Shown here: one piece after another, positions 6,598 to 14,791 of the stretch
Layout of the letters: each line of letters opens with the position of its first letter
How positions within the stretch are numbered: position 1 is the stretch's first letter
Assembly (NCBI RefSeq): GCF_910584445.1
Contig: NZ_CAJUBO010000026.1
Coordinates: 1-31,655, forward strand
Reading direction: 5' to 3'
Length of the DNA stretch: 31,655 bases
DNA from: an uncultured Desulfovibrio sp.
Lineage (GTDB): Bacteria > Desulfobacterota > Desulfovibrionia > Desulfovibrionales > Desulfovibrionaceae
Program-made: the position numbers and the translations under genes
Notes under the pieces: model-generated
Databases searched by the model: none
Seen by the model: only the letters and a program-made list of their open reading frames with translations
Told to the model about the DNA's origin: nothing

Positions 6598-9500
6598 GCT
6601 TCATCGCGGATCTCCACATCCATTCGCGCTTTTCCCGCGCCACCAGCACGGCGCTCACCGTGCCGCACCTGGCGGCCTGGGCGGCCTGCAAGGGCATCGA
6701 CGTGCTCGGCACGGGCGACTTCACCCACCCGCGGTGGCGCGCCGAACTGCGCGACCACCTCGCCCTGGATGAGCAAAGCGGCCTCTACCGCTTCACGGGC
6801 GCGCCCGAGGCGCTGGAGGCTCTGGCAGGCGCGGGCCTCGCGCGCCCGGCAGGCGCGGAACACGCCGGCGGCCCGTACTTCTGCCTCCAGACGGAGATCA
6901 GCTCCATCTACAAGCGCGGCGGCAAGGTACGCAAGGTGCACAATCTCGTCTTTGTGCCCACCCTGGACGATGCGGACCGGCTTTCGGAACGGCTGGCGCT
7001 CATCGGCAACCTCCATTCCGACGGGCGGCCCATCCTCGGGCTTGATTCCCGCGATCTGCTGGAGATCCTGCTGGAGTGCGTGCCCGGGGGCGTCCTCATC
7101 CCGGCCCATGTCTGGACGCCGTGGTTCGCGCTTTTCGGCTCCAAATCCGGCTTTGACCACATCCGGGACTGCTTCGGCGACCTCACGGAACATATTTTCG
7201 CGCTGGAGACCGGCCTTTCCTCCGACCCGGCCATGAACCGCCTCCTGAGCCAGCTGGACGGCTACGCCCTCGTTTCCAATTCCGACGCCCACTCCGGGGC
7301 CAATCTCGGCCGCGAGGCCAACCTGTTCGAGGGCCGCCCCTCCTACGCGGGCATGTTCGCGGCCCTGCGCGCCACGGCCCGGCGCCTGCCACAGGACGAT
7401 CCGGACTGCCGCTTCCTCGGCACCATGGAGTTTTACCCCGAGGAAGGCAAATACCATCTCGACGGGCACCGTGCCTGCGGCGTGGTGCTGGAACCCGCCG
7501 AGTCCAGGGAACTCGGCGATATCTGCCCTGTCTGCGGGCGTCCGCTGACCATCGGCGTCCTGCACCGCGTCCTGGAGCTGGCCGACCGGGAAACGCCCGC
7601 GGCGCTGCCTCTGGAGCCGGCCGTCCATCCGCTGGTGCCGCTGGCCGAAGTTCTGGGCGAGATCCTGGGCGTGGGCGCCGCCTCGCGCAAGGTGCGCGAG
7701 CGCTATGGCCGCGCCCTGCGCGAGCTCGGGCCGGAACTGGACATCCTCTGCCGCCTGCCCGAAGCCGGGGTGCGCGCCTGGTGGGAGCCGCTGGGCGAGG
7801 CGGTGGCCCGCATGCGCGCCGGCAATGTGCAGCGCCAGGGCGGCTTTGACGGCCAGTACGGCAGCGTGCGCCTGTTCCGGCCCGGCGAACTGGAAACGGA
7901 GCGCGCCGGCGGCCGGGGACGCAGGCGCCTGCCCGGGCTGGAAGCCGCGGCAAAACCAGCACCCGGCCGTTCCCGCCCGGTCCGCGCCGCCATGACGCCG
8001 CCCGCCGGCGAGCGCGAGGCGCAGCCGCCGCAGGGCATCGCCCCTTCCCCGGAACAACTGGCCGCGCTCCGGGCGGGAACGGAACCCGGCGATGCGGGAC
8101 CGGTCTTTGTGGCCGCCGGCCCGGGCGCCGGCAAGACGCGCATCCTCGTGGGACGGCTGGAATACCTGCTCGCGCGCGGCGAGGACCCCCAACGCCTGCT
8201 GGCGCTCACCTTCACGCGCCGGGCCGCCGGCGAGATGCGGCAGCGCGTTGCCGCCGCGCTGGTCCCCGGCGCGTCTCTCCCGGCCTGCGATACCCTGCAC
8301 GGACTCGCCTGGCGGCTGCTCCATGAAGCTCAAGAAAACGCGGGAGAAGAACGGGCCGCGGACGCCCCCGTCCTCCTGAGCGAAGACGCCGCCCTGCGCG
8401 CGTTCTCCACGGCCAATCCCGGCCTTTCCCGCGCGCGGACGCGCGAACTCTGGGAGGCCCTGGCCCTGGCGCGGGAGCGGGACCAGACGCCGGAACGCGA
8501 ACTGGCGGAAGCCTCGGCGCGCTATGCGGCCCACAAGACGGCGCGCGGCCTCCTCGACTACGGCGACCTGATCGCGTGGCTCCTGGCGCGCGCGCCCGCG
8601 CTGCGCGGCCGCTGGCGCCACATCCTTGTGGATGAGGCCCAGGATCTTTCCCCTGTCCAGCTGGCGGCGGTGCGCGCCCTGCTGCCCGAAGACGGCAGCG
8701 GCTTTTTCGGCATCGGCGATCCGGATCAGGCCATCTACGGCTTTCGCGGCGCCACGGGGCAGAGCGCGGAAAGCCTGCGCCGCTCCTGGCCGACCCTGCG
8801 CGTCCTGCGCCTGGGGCAAAGCTTCCGCGCCAGCCAGCGGGTCCTGGATACGGCCCGCGCCCTGCTGGAAGGACGTGGCCGGTGCGGACCCCTCGCCGCC
8901 GCGCGCCCGCTGGGCGCGGAGCTTCGGCTCTTTTCCGCCCCGGACGGCCGCGCCGAGGCCCGCTGGGTGGCGCAACGCGCCCAAGCCCTCCTCGGGTCCA
9001 CGGCGCACAGCCTGCTGGACGCGGCCCGGGCCAAGGCCGCGCCCGGGGAGCTTGACGGCAGCCTTGCCCCCGGCGATATCGCCGTCCTGGTGCGGCTCAA
9101 GGCCCAGATCCCCCCGCTGGCGGCGGCGCTGGAGGCGGCGGGCGTGCCCTGCGCCGCACCGGCGGCCGAGGAATTCTGGCGCGACGAACAGTGCGGCCGC
9201 TTTCTCGCCGCCGCCGAAGGACGCTGGCGTCTGTCCCGCGAAACCGGCGCCGCGCCCCTCCCGTCGCCGCAGGCCCTGATGGCGGCCACCGGACCCGGCG
9301 GCGGCGATCTGTGGCCGGACAGCGGGAACAGCGAAGCGGAAGCCCTGCGCGAAAGCCCGGCCTGGCGCGACCTCTGCCGCCTCTGGAACGACTGCGGCAC
9401 CTGGGACGCCTTTTTCGACCGTCTCGCCTGGCTCCACGAGGCGGAGCTGGTGACCGCCCGCGCGGAACGGGTCCGCATTCTCACCATCCATGCCTCCAAG

Positions 9501-9818
9501 GGGCTGGAATTTCAGGCCGTCTTTCTCCCCGGTCTGGAAAACGGCCTTTTGCCGCTGCACCGGGACCTCCTGTTCGGCAACGCCACAACGGGGGCGCCCG
9601 ACGCCGCCCATCTGGAGGAGGAACGGCGTCTGCTCTATGTGGGGCTGACCCGCGCCGCGCGGGGCGTTTTTGCGAGCTTCGCGGCCGGCCGCACCCTCTA
9701 CGGCCGCGACCTGCGCCTTGCGCCCTCCCCGTTTCTGGAGACCATCCGCGCCTTCTGCCGCCAGAGCGCCCTGACGCGGCATGTGCGCCGCAACGAGGAG
9801 CCGCTCTCCCTGCTCTGA
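6594..9818 (+). CDS. PHP phosphoesterase domain fused to UvrD/Rep-type helicase
   Basis: This 1074-residue protein has two halves. Residues 1 to about 440 form a PHP-type metal-dependent phosphoesterase of the TIGR00375-like group: the metal motif DLHIHSRFS is at 6-14, there are further TGDFTHP, HVWTPWF and SDAHSG motifs, and a zinc-ribbon-like Cys segment (HRACG...CPVCG) lies near 300-325. After a low-complexity linker comes an SF1A helicase: Walker A GPGAGKT (509-515), TFTRRAAGEM, DEAQ (680-683), GDPDQAIYGFRGA, TIHASKGLEF (about 964-973) and EERRLLYVGLTRA. PHP domains hydrolyse phosphoesters and UvrD unwinds DNA, so a nuclease-helicase in repair is likely but inferred. The ATG at 6594 forms an ATGA overlap with the preceding gene; an ATG nine codons upstream is less likely. 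Confidence 0.9.
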   Translation: MSFIADLHIHSRFSRATSTALTVPHLAAWAACKGIDVLGTGDFTHPRWRAELRDHLALDEQSGLYRFTGAPEALEALAGAGLARPAGAEHAGGPYFCLQTEISSIYKRGGKVRKVHNLVFVPTLDDADRLSERLALIGNLHSDGRPILGLDSRDLLEILLECVPGGVLIPAHVWTPWFALFGSKSGFDHIRDCFGDLTEHIFALETGLSSDPAMNRLLSQLDGYALVSNSDAHSGANLGREANLFEGRPSYAGMFAALRATARRLPQDDPDCRFLGTMEFYPEEGKYHLDGHRACGVVLEPAESRELGDICPVCGRPLTIGVLHRVLELADRETPAALPLEPAVHPLVPLAEVLGEILGVGAASRKVRERYGRALRELGPELDILCRLPEAGVRAWWEPLGEAVARMRAGNVQRQGGFDGQYGSVRLFRPGELETERAGGRGRRRLPGLEAAAKPAPGRSRPVRAAMTPPAGEREAQPPQGIAPSPEQLAALRAGTEPGDAGPVFVAAGPGAGKTRILVGRLEYLLARGEDPQRLLALTFTRRAAGEMRQRVAAALVPGASLPACDTLHGLAWRLLHEAQENAGEERAADAPVLLSEDAALRAFSTANPGLSRARTRELWEALALARERDQTPERELAEASARYAAHKTARGLLDYGDLIAWLLARAPALRGRWRHILVDEAQDLSPVQLAAVRALLPEDGSGFFGIGDPDQAIYGFRGATGQSAESLRRSWPTLRVLRLGQSFRASQRVLDTARALLEGRGRCGPLAAARPLGAELRLFSAPDGRAEARWVAQRAQALLGSTAHSLLDAARAKAAPGELDGSLAPGDIAVLVRLKAQIPPLAAALEAAGVPCAAPAAEEFWRDEQCGRFLAAAEGRWRLSRETGAAPLPSPQALMAATGPGGGDLWPDSGNSEAEALRESPAWRDLCRLWNDCGTWDAFFDRLAWLHEAELVTARAERVRILTIHASKGLEFQAVFLPGLENGLLPLHRDLLFGNATTGAPDAAHLEEERRLLYVGLTRAARGVFASFAAGRTLYGRDLRLAPSPFLETIRAFCRQSALTRHVRRNEEPLSLL

Positions 9819-10049
9819 CCCCTGCAGGGAGAGCCAAACGCCTCCACCGCATCACCGCACGGGAAAAATCTGGCGTCGTTCCGCTCCAGACGGACTCACG
9901 GAGTATCCCGCATCAGCAGAGGAGACCAGCGCCAAAAAATTTTCTCCGCCTTCGTTGCCGCCTCTTGACTCTATAGCCGCTATAGCGCCTATTCTGGGAA
10001 TGGATCGCCGCCGGAGCCTCGGCTCCGGGATTCCGGCAAAGGAGGACCC
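9819..10049. other. Intergenic region upstream of the metal ATPase
   Basis: This 231-bp stretch has no gene. Its right part contains the MerR-type promoter/operator (9965-9995), and AAAGGAGG sits just before the ATG at 10050. No clear terminator follows the helicase stop; only a short CCCTGCAGGG palindrome is present. Confidence 0.6.
9965..9995 (+). promoter_or_regulatory. MerR-family metal-responsive promoter/operator
   Basis: A -35 box TTGACT (9965-9970) and a -10 box TATTCT (9990-9995) are separated by 19 nt instead of the usual 17, the hallmark of promoters activated by MerR-family regulators through DNA untwisting. The spacer is filled by a perfect dyad, CTATAGC-C-GCTATAG (9971-9985). 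TTGACTCTATAG with a following CTATAG resembles known CadR/PbrR (Cd/Pb) operators as I remember them. The regulator gene is not in this window. Confidence 0.8.
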
Positions 10050-12290
10050 ATGTCCCACTGTCATTCCTGCTGCGCCCATCGTCACGGAAAGGATGTCCCC
10101 TCTTCCGCCGCTCCCGCCGCTCCCGCCGCCACGGACACGCGCGCCGTGTACCGCATCCCGAACATGGACTGCCCGGTGGAAGAGGCGCTCATCCGCAAGA
10201 AACTGGCCGGCGTGCCCGGCGTCACGGGGCTGGAGTTCGATCTTCTGCGGCGCCTGCTCATGGTGGACCATGCACCCGGACCCACCACGGCCATCGAGGA
10301 GGCCCTGGCGGCCATCGACATGATCCCGGAGCCTGTGGACGCCTCCGGCGGCGCGGCAGCGGCGCAGCTTCCCCCGGCGCCCGCCATTCCCTGGAGGAGG
10401 CTCTGCCTGGCAACGGCCCTGGCCGCCCTGGCCGAGTGCGCGGCACTGGGCGCGGAGTGGGCGCTCCTGCCGGCCGCCCTGGCCGCGACGGCGGAAGCGC
10501 TCTCGGCGGGGCTTGCGCTGGCGGCCATCCTGCTGGCCGGGCTGGGCACGTTCCGCAAGGGCTGGCTCGCCCTCGTCAACCGGAACCTGAACATCAACGC
10601 GCTCATGGCCGTGGCCGTCACCGGCGCCTTCTGCATCGGCCAGTTCCCCGAGGCCGCCATGGTCATGGCGCTGTTCAACCTGGCCGAGTCCATCGAGGCG
10701 CGCGCCCTTGACCGCGCGCGCACCGCCGTCCGCGACCTGCTGGCGCTGGCGCCTCCCACGGCCACGGTGCTCCAGCCGGACGGCTCCTGGCGCGAGGAGT
10801 CCGCCGCCGATGTGCCCGTAGGGAGCCGCGTGCGCGTGCGCCCCGGCGAACGCGTGGCCCTGGACGGCGTGGTCGTGGCGGGCCGCTCCGCCCTCAACCA
10901 GGCGCCCATCACCGGCGAGAGCATCCCCGTGGAAAAAGCCCCCGGCGACGCCATCTACGCCGGGAGCGTCAACGAGACCGGCGCCTTTGAATTCACCGTC
11001 ACCGCCGCGGCGCGCGACACCACGCTGGCGCGCATCATCCACGCCGTGGAGGAGGCCCAGGCCACGCGCGCGCCCATGCAGCGTTTCGTGGACCGCTTCG
11101 CCCGCTGGTACACGCCGGCGGTCTTTGCCCTGGCCCTTGCCACGGCCATCATCCCGCCGCTGGCGCTGGACGCGGGCTGGACGGACTCCATCTCCACGGC
11201 GCTGGTCCTGCTCGTCATCGGCTGTCCCTGCGCCCTGGTCATCTCCACGCCGGTGACCGTGGTCTCCGGCATGGCGGCCGCGGCGCGCAAGGGCATTCTC
11301 GTCAAGGGGGGCGCCTGGCTGGAACAGGGACGCCTGCTCGATCACCTCGCGCTGGACAAGACCGGCACCCTCACGCGCGGCGAACCCCGGCAGACGGACG
11401 TTCTGCTGCCGGACGGGGACGACGGGCGCGGCGACGAAGCGGCCGTCATGGCGGCCAGCCTGGCCGCGCGCTCGGATCACCCGGTCTCGCGGGCCATTGC
11501 CGAGGCGGGCGCCCATCTGCCCCTGCGGGAAATGGACGCCATCGCCGCCCTGCCCGGCGAGGGCGTCGCCGGCAGCAGCGGCGGCCGGCGCTGGTATCTC
11601 GGCAACTTGCGCCTCATGGAACGTCTGGGCGCCGCAAGCGCGGATCTGGCCGGGCGTCTGGCCGCGCTGGAAGCCCGGGGCAAGACCACGGCCATCCTGG
11701 CCGAGGCGGATGCCGCGCAGCCGGAATGCGCCCGCGTCCGCGCTATCTTCGCCGTTGCCGACGGCCTGCGCGAAACCAGCGTGGAAGCCGTGGCCCAACT
11801 GCGCGCCCTGGGCGTGCGGACCCTCCTGCTCACCGGCGACACCGAGGCCACGGCGCGGGCCATGGCAGCCACGGCGGGCGTGGACGACTGGAGGGCCGGC
11901 CTGCTCCCGCAGGACAAGCTGCGCATCGTGGAAGAACTGGAGCGCCGTGGCGCCCGCGTGGGCATGGTGGGCGACGGCATCAACGACGCGCCCGCCCTCG
12001 CCAGGGCGGACATCGGCTTCGCCATGGCCGCCGGCGGCACGGACACGGCCATCGAAACGGCCGACGTGGCCCTCATGGACGACGACCTGCGCAAGATCCC
12101 GCGCTTCATCCGCCTCTCACGCGCCACGCATGCCGTCCTTGTGGAGAATATCGCCTTCGCGCTGGGCATCAAGGCCGTCTTCTTCGCCCTGACCTTTGCC
12201 GGCATGGCAAGCATGTGGATGGCCGTCCTGGCGGACGTGGGCGCGTCGCTGGCCGTGGTGGGCAACGGTCTCAGGATTCTGCGGAAATAG
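10050..12290 (+). CDS. zntA: Zn2+/Cd2+/Pb2+-exporting P1B-type ATPase
   Basis: This is a 746-residue inner-membrane heavy-metal efflux ATPase. The N-terminus has a Cys/His-rich stretch (SHCHSCCAHRHG) followed by a heavy-metal-associated domain (about 32-95) whose metal loop reads MDCPVEE. That matches the Cys/Glu variant of Zn/Cd pumps rather than the CxxC of copper pumps. Next come the TM segments, the actuator motif TGES, the transmembrane CPC (residues 392-394), the phosphorylation motif DKTGT (Asp436), and MVGDGINDAPAL. The final helix has DVGASLAVV, whose Asp-Gly arrangement is diagnostic for Zn/Cd/Pb transport. It has a strong AAAGGAGG ribosome site and a MerR-type operator, so metal-induced expression is likely. 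Confidence 0.93.
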   Translation: MSHCHSCCAHRHGKDVPSSAAPAAPAATDTRAVYRIPNMDCPVEEALIRKKLAGVPGVTGLEFDLLRRLLMVDHAPGPTTAIEEALAAIDMIPEPVDASGGAAAAQLPPAPAIPWRRLCLATALAALAECAALGAEWALLPAALAATAEALSAGLALAAILLAGLGTFRKGWLALVNRNLNINALMAVAVTGAFCIGQFPEAAMVMALFNLAESIEARALDRARTAVRDLLALAPPTATVLQPDGSWREESAADVPVGSRVRVRPGERVALDGVVVAGRSALNQAPITGESIPVEKAPGDAIYAGSVNETGAFEFTVTAAARDTTLARIIHAVEEAQATRAPMQRFVDRFARWYTPAVFALALATAIIPPLALDAGWTDSISTALVLLVIGCPCALVISTPVTVVSGMAAAARKGILVKGGAWLEQGRLLDHLALDKTGTLTRGEPRQTDVLLPDGDDGRGDEAAVMAASLAARSDHPVSRAIAEAGAHLPLREMDAIAALPGEGVAGSSGGRRWYLGNLRLMERLGAASADLAGRLAALEARGKTTAILAEADAAQPECARVRAIFAVADGLRETSVEAVAQLRALGVRTLLLTGDTEATARAMAATAGVDDWRAGLLPQDKLRIVEELERRGARVGMVGDGINDAPALARADIGFAMAAGGTDTAIETADVALMDDDLRKIPRFIRLSRATHAVLVENIAFALGIKAVFFALTFAGMASMWMAVLADVGASLAVVGNGLRILRK

Positions 12291-12343
12291 CGCGGGGCGG
12301 CCGCCCGCTTGCGCCCCCACCGGTGAACGGATAGAATCGCGCC

Positions 12344-13492
12344 ATGGATACTCCCCCCTCCTCTCCGGCCGGGGACGCCTTTGCCCGGCTGTTTCCCGGC
12401 GAGAGCATCCGGCCCGTGGTTCCGGCGGACCTGGCGGCCGCGCGCGCGTATCTTGACAGCCTCACCAAGCCCGTGGGCAGCCTCGGCCGGCTGGAGCATC
12501 TGGCGGCCCGCCTCTGGGCCATGGCCGGGGGCGCGCGTCCCCTTGCCGTGGAACCGGGACTCATGCTCACCGTGGCCGGCGATCACGGCATCGCCCGGCA
12601 GGCGGTCTCGCCCTTCCCGCAGGCCGTGACGCGCCAGATGGTCGCCAACTTCCTCGCGGGCGGCGCGGCCATCAATGCGCTCTGCCGCTGCAACGGCCTG
12701 GAACTGCGCGTGGTGGACGCGGGCTGCGCGGGCGGACCCTTTGCCGCGCATCCCCTCCTGCTGGACCGCCGCCAGGGCGACGGCACCGCCGACATGAGCG
12801 AGGGACCGGCCATGAGCCTCGCCACCTGCGAGGCGGCCCTGCGCGCGGGCTTCGCGCTGGCGCGCGACGCCCGTGAACGCGGGTCCCGCTGCCTGGGCCT
12901 GGGGGAAATGGGCATTGCCAACTCCACGGCGGCCACAGCCCTCTACTGCGCGCTGCTCGACCTTGCGCCGGACGAGGCGGCCGGTCCCGGCGCGGGCGCC
13001 GAACCGGCCATGGTGGCGCGCAAGGCGCGCCTGGTGGCCCAGGCCCTCAGCGTCAATGCGGACGCCGTGGCCCGAGGCCCGGTGGAGTCCCTCGCCGCTC
13101 TGGGCGGCTTCGAGATCGCCGTCATGTGCGGCGCCATGCTCGGCGCGGCGGCGCGGGGCATGCCCGTGCTCGTGGACGGCTTCATCAGCACCGCGGCCTG
13201 TGCCGCGGCCCTTGCCATTGCGCCGCAACTGGCGGGCTACGCCATCCTGACCCACGTTTCGGCGGAGCCGGGCCATGCGCGCGCCGTGAAGCGCATGACG
13301 GAACGCGCCGCCCCGCACGCCGGGGCGCCGGACTGGGGCCTCCCCCTCCTTGCGCTTGGCCTGCGCCTGGGCGAAGGCACAGGCGCGGCCCTGGCCTGGC
13401 CGCTGGTACGCAGCGCCGCGGCCATCTGCAACGAAATGGCGACCATGGGCGACGCCGGCGTCTCCGCCACGGAAAAGGACAGGATCTCGTGA
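12344..13492 (+). CDS. cobT: Nicotinate-nucleotide--dimethylbenzimidazole phosphoribosyltransferase
   Basis: CobT makes alpha-ribazole phosphate for the lower ligand of cobalamin, in the cytoplasm. The 382-residue product shows the substrate loop SLTKPVGSLGRLE, the GDHGIARQAVSPFPQAVT segment, the GLGEMGIANSTAATAL motif, and the C-terminal GLRLGEGTGAALAWPL, whose glutamate (Glu344) corresponds to the catalytic base Glu317 of the Salmonella enzyme. The ending NEMATMGDAGVS is also typical. It lies 53 nt after the metal ATPase and has no strong ribosome site. Its stop codon overlaps the next start (GTGA). No cobalamin riboswitch was recognised upstream and no other cobalamin gene is nearby. Confidence 0.93.
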   Translation: MDTPPSSPAGDAFARLFPGESIRPVVPADLAAARAYLDSLTKPVGSLGRLEHLAARLWAMAGGARPLAVEPGLMLTVAGDHGIARQAVSPFPQAVTRQMVANFLAGGAAINALCRCNGLELRVVDAGCAGGPFAAHPLLLDRRQGDGTADMSEGPAMSLATCEAALRAGFALARDARERGSRCLGLGEMGIANSTAATALYCALLDLAPDEAAGPGAGAEPAMVARKARLVAQALSVNADAVARGPVESLAALGGFEIAVMCGAMLGAAARGMPVLVDGFISTAACAAALAIAPQLAGYAILTHVSAEPGHARAVKRMTERAAPHAGAPDWGLPLLALGLRLGEGTGAALAWPLVRSAAAICNEMATMGDAGVSATEKDRIS

Positions 13493-14478
13493 ACCGGGGC
13501 GACGCCCCTCCCCTGCTGGAAGCCCGCGACGTGCGCCGCGCCTTTGCCGTGCGCCGGGGCATTTTCGGCCCCACGCGCAGCCTTCTCGCCGTGGACGGCG
13601 TGAGCTTCACGCTCGGTCCCGGCGAGAGCCTCGGCCTCGTGGGCGAATCCGGGTGCGGCAAATCCACGCTCGGGCGCCTTGTCTGCGGTCTCCTGCGGCC
13701 GGATGGCGGCCAGGTCCTGATGGACGGCCTGCCCGTGCCCCCGGCGGACGCCGGGAGCCGGTGCGCCGGACGCATCCAGATGGTCTTTCAGGACCCGGCC
13801 TCGTCGCTCGATCCGCGCCTCACGGTGCGCGCCTCCGTGGCCGAGCCTCTGGCAGCGCGCGGCGTGCCCCGCGCCCGGCGCCGGGCCGAGGCGGACGACG
13901 CGCTGCGGGCCGTGGGGCTGGACGGCGCCGGGGAGCGCTATCCGCACGCGTTTTCCGGCGGCCAGCGCCAGCGCATCGCGCTTGCGCGCGCCCTTGTCAC
14001 CCGGCCGGATGTCATCGTCTGCGACGAACCCGTTTCGGCGCTGGACGCCTCGGTGCAGGCCCAGATCCTCAACCTGCTCCGCGAGGTGCAGGAACGGTTC
14101 CGGCCCGCCTATCTCTTCATTTCCCACGATCTCGCCGTGGTGGGCTTCATGTGCCGCCGCATCCTGGTCATGTATCTCGGCCAGATCGTGGAGGAAGCGA
14201 GCGCCGAACGCCTTTTCGCCGGGGCGGCCCATCCCTACAGCCAGGCCCTGCTGGCGGCCATGCCCGCAGGAGAACAGGCCTGGGCACACGGCCGGGGGCT
14301 GGATGCCCCGCCGCCGCCCCTGCGCGGCGAACCGCCCAGCCCGCTGGCGCCGCCCGCCGGGTGCCGTTTCCACCCGCGCTGCCCCCGCGCGCGGGACATC
14401 TGCCGCCGCGAGGCGCCCCCCTGGAAGGAGCTTGCCCCGGACTGGCGGGCGCGCTGCCATTTCGCGGAGAGCGGTTAG
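13489..14478 (+). CDS. OppF/DppF-type ABC transporter ATP-binding protein
   Basis: This 329-residue ATPase of the oligopeptide/nickel transporter family shows Walker A GESGCGKST, Q-loop VFQDPASSLDPR, signature SGGQRQRIALARAL, Walker B VIVCDEPVSALD, and the switch histidine in FISHDLAVV. The C-terminal OppF/DppF extension with a Cys cluster (CRFHPRCPRARDICR) is intact. It starts at a GTG overlapping the cobT stop. No permease, binding protein or OppD partner is adjacent; the flanking genes are cobT and a convergent MoaD-like gene. It is therefore an orphan subunit or belongs to a transporter encoded elsewhere. Transport of a corrinoid, metal or peptide cannot be distinguished from the ATPase alone. 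Confidence 0.88.
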   Translation: MNRGDAPPLLEARDVRRAFAVRRGIFGPTRSLLAVDGVSFTLGPGESLGLVGESGCGKSTLGRLVCGLLRPDGGQVLMDGLPVPPADAGSRCAGRIQMVFQDPASSLDPRLTVRASVAEPLAARGVPRARRRAEADDALRAVGLDGAGERYPHAFSGGQRQRIALARALVTRPDVIVCDEPVSALDASVQAQILNLLREVQERFRPAYLFISHDLAVVGFMCRRILVMYLGQIVEEASAERLFAGAAHPYSQALLAAMPAGEQAWAHGRGLDAPPPPLRGEPPSPLAPPAGCRFHPRCPRARDICRREAPPWKELAPDWRARCHFAESG

Positions 14479-14500
14479 GCAATGAAAGTGCGTAAGCGCC

Positions 14501-14746
14501 CTATCCCGTGGATGTCACCACGCGCACCAGAAGCTCATCACCCGGCCAGATGCGGCGGTCCGGCGTGAGCAGTTCGCCCCCCCGCGCCACCAGGGCGGTC
14601 TCTTCCATCAGCCCGAGGGCATCAAGCAGCTGGCGCGCGGTCTTGGGGCGCCGCAGGCGGAAACGGCGCTCCTCCGGCTGGAGCAGGATGCTCACAAAAT
14701 TTTCTCCGCCCGCCGCGCCGCCGCGTGGCGATGTGTCTTCCGGCAT
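14501..14746 (-). CDS. MoaD/ThiS-like beta-grasp small protein
   Basis: This 81-residue protein looks like a beta-grasp sulfur-carrier protein. It has the pattern VSILLQPEERRFRLRRPKTARQLLDALGL, then ALVARGGELLTPDRRIWPGDELLVRVVTSTG, which matches the ThiS/MoaD layout of a central helix and a final GDxLxVxxxxxG strand. True sulfur carriers end in Gly-Gly; this one ends Ser-Thr-Gly, so thiocarboxylate chemistry is not assured. The ATG at 14746 has a GGGAGGT ribosome site. It follows the Gate-domain membrane protein by about 45 nt and is likely cotranscribed with it. It converges with the ABC ATPase gene at its 3' end. Confidence 0.65.
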   Translation of the reverse strand: MPEDTSPRGGAAGGENFVSILLQPEERRFRLRRPKTARQLLDALGLMEETALVARGGELLTPDRRIWPGDELLVRVVTSTG

Positions 14747-14791
14747 GGCCGACCTCCCGGCTTCCGCAGAACGCTCGTTCAGAAAAATGCC

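Noticed and set aside
5778..9782. A 1334-codon open frame on the minus strand
   Set aside because: It is antisense to the methyltransferase and PHP-helicase genes, which carry full motif sets. The translation is Ala/Gly/Arg-rich with no recognisable fold.
12291..12343. Cobalamin riboswitch upstream of cobT
   Set aside because: The gap is only 53 nt and shows no B12-box; there is just a short GC palindrome.
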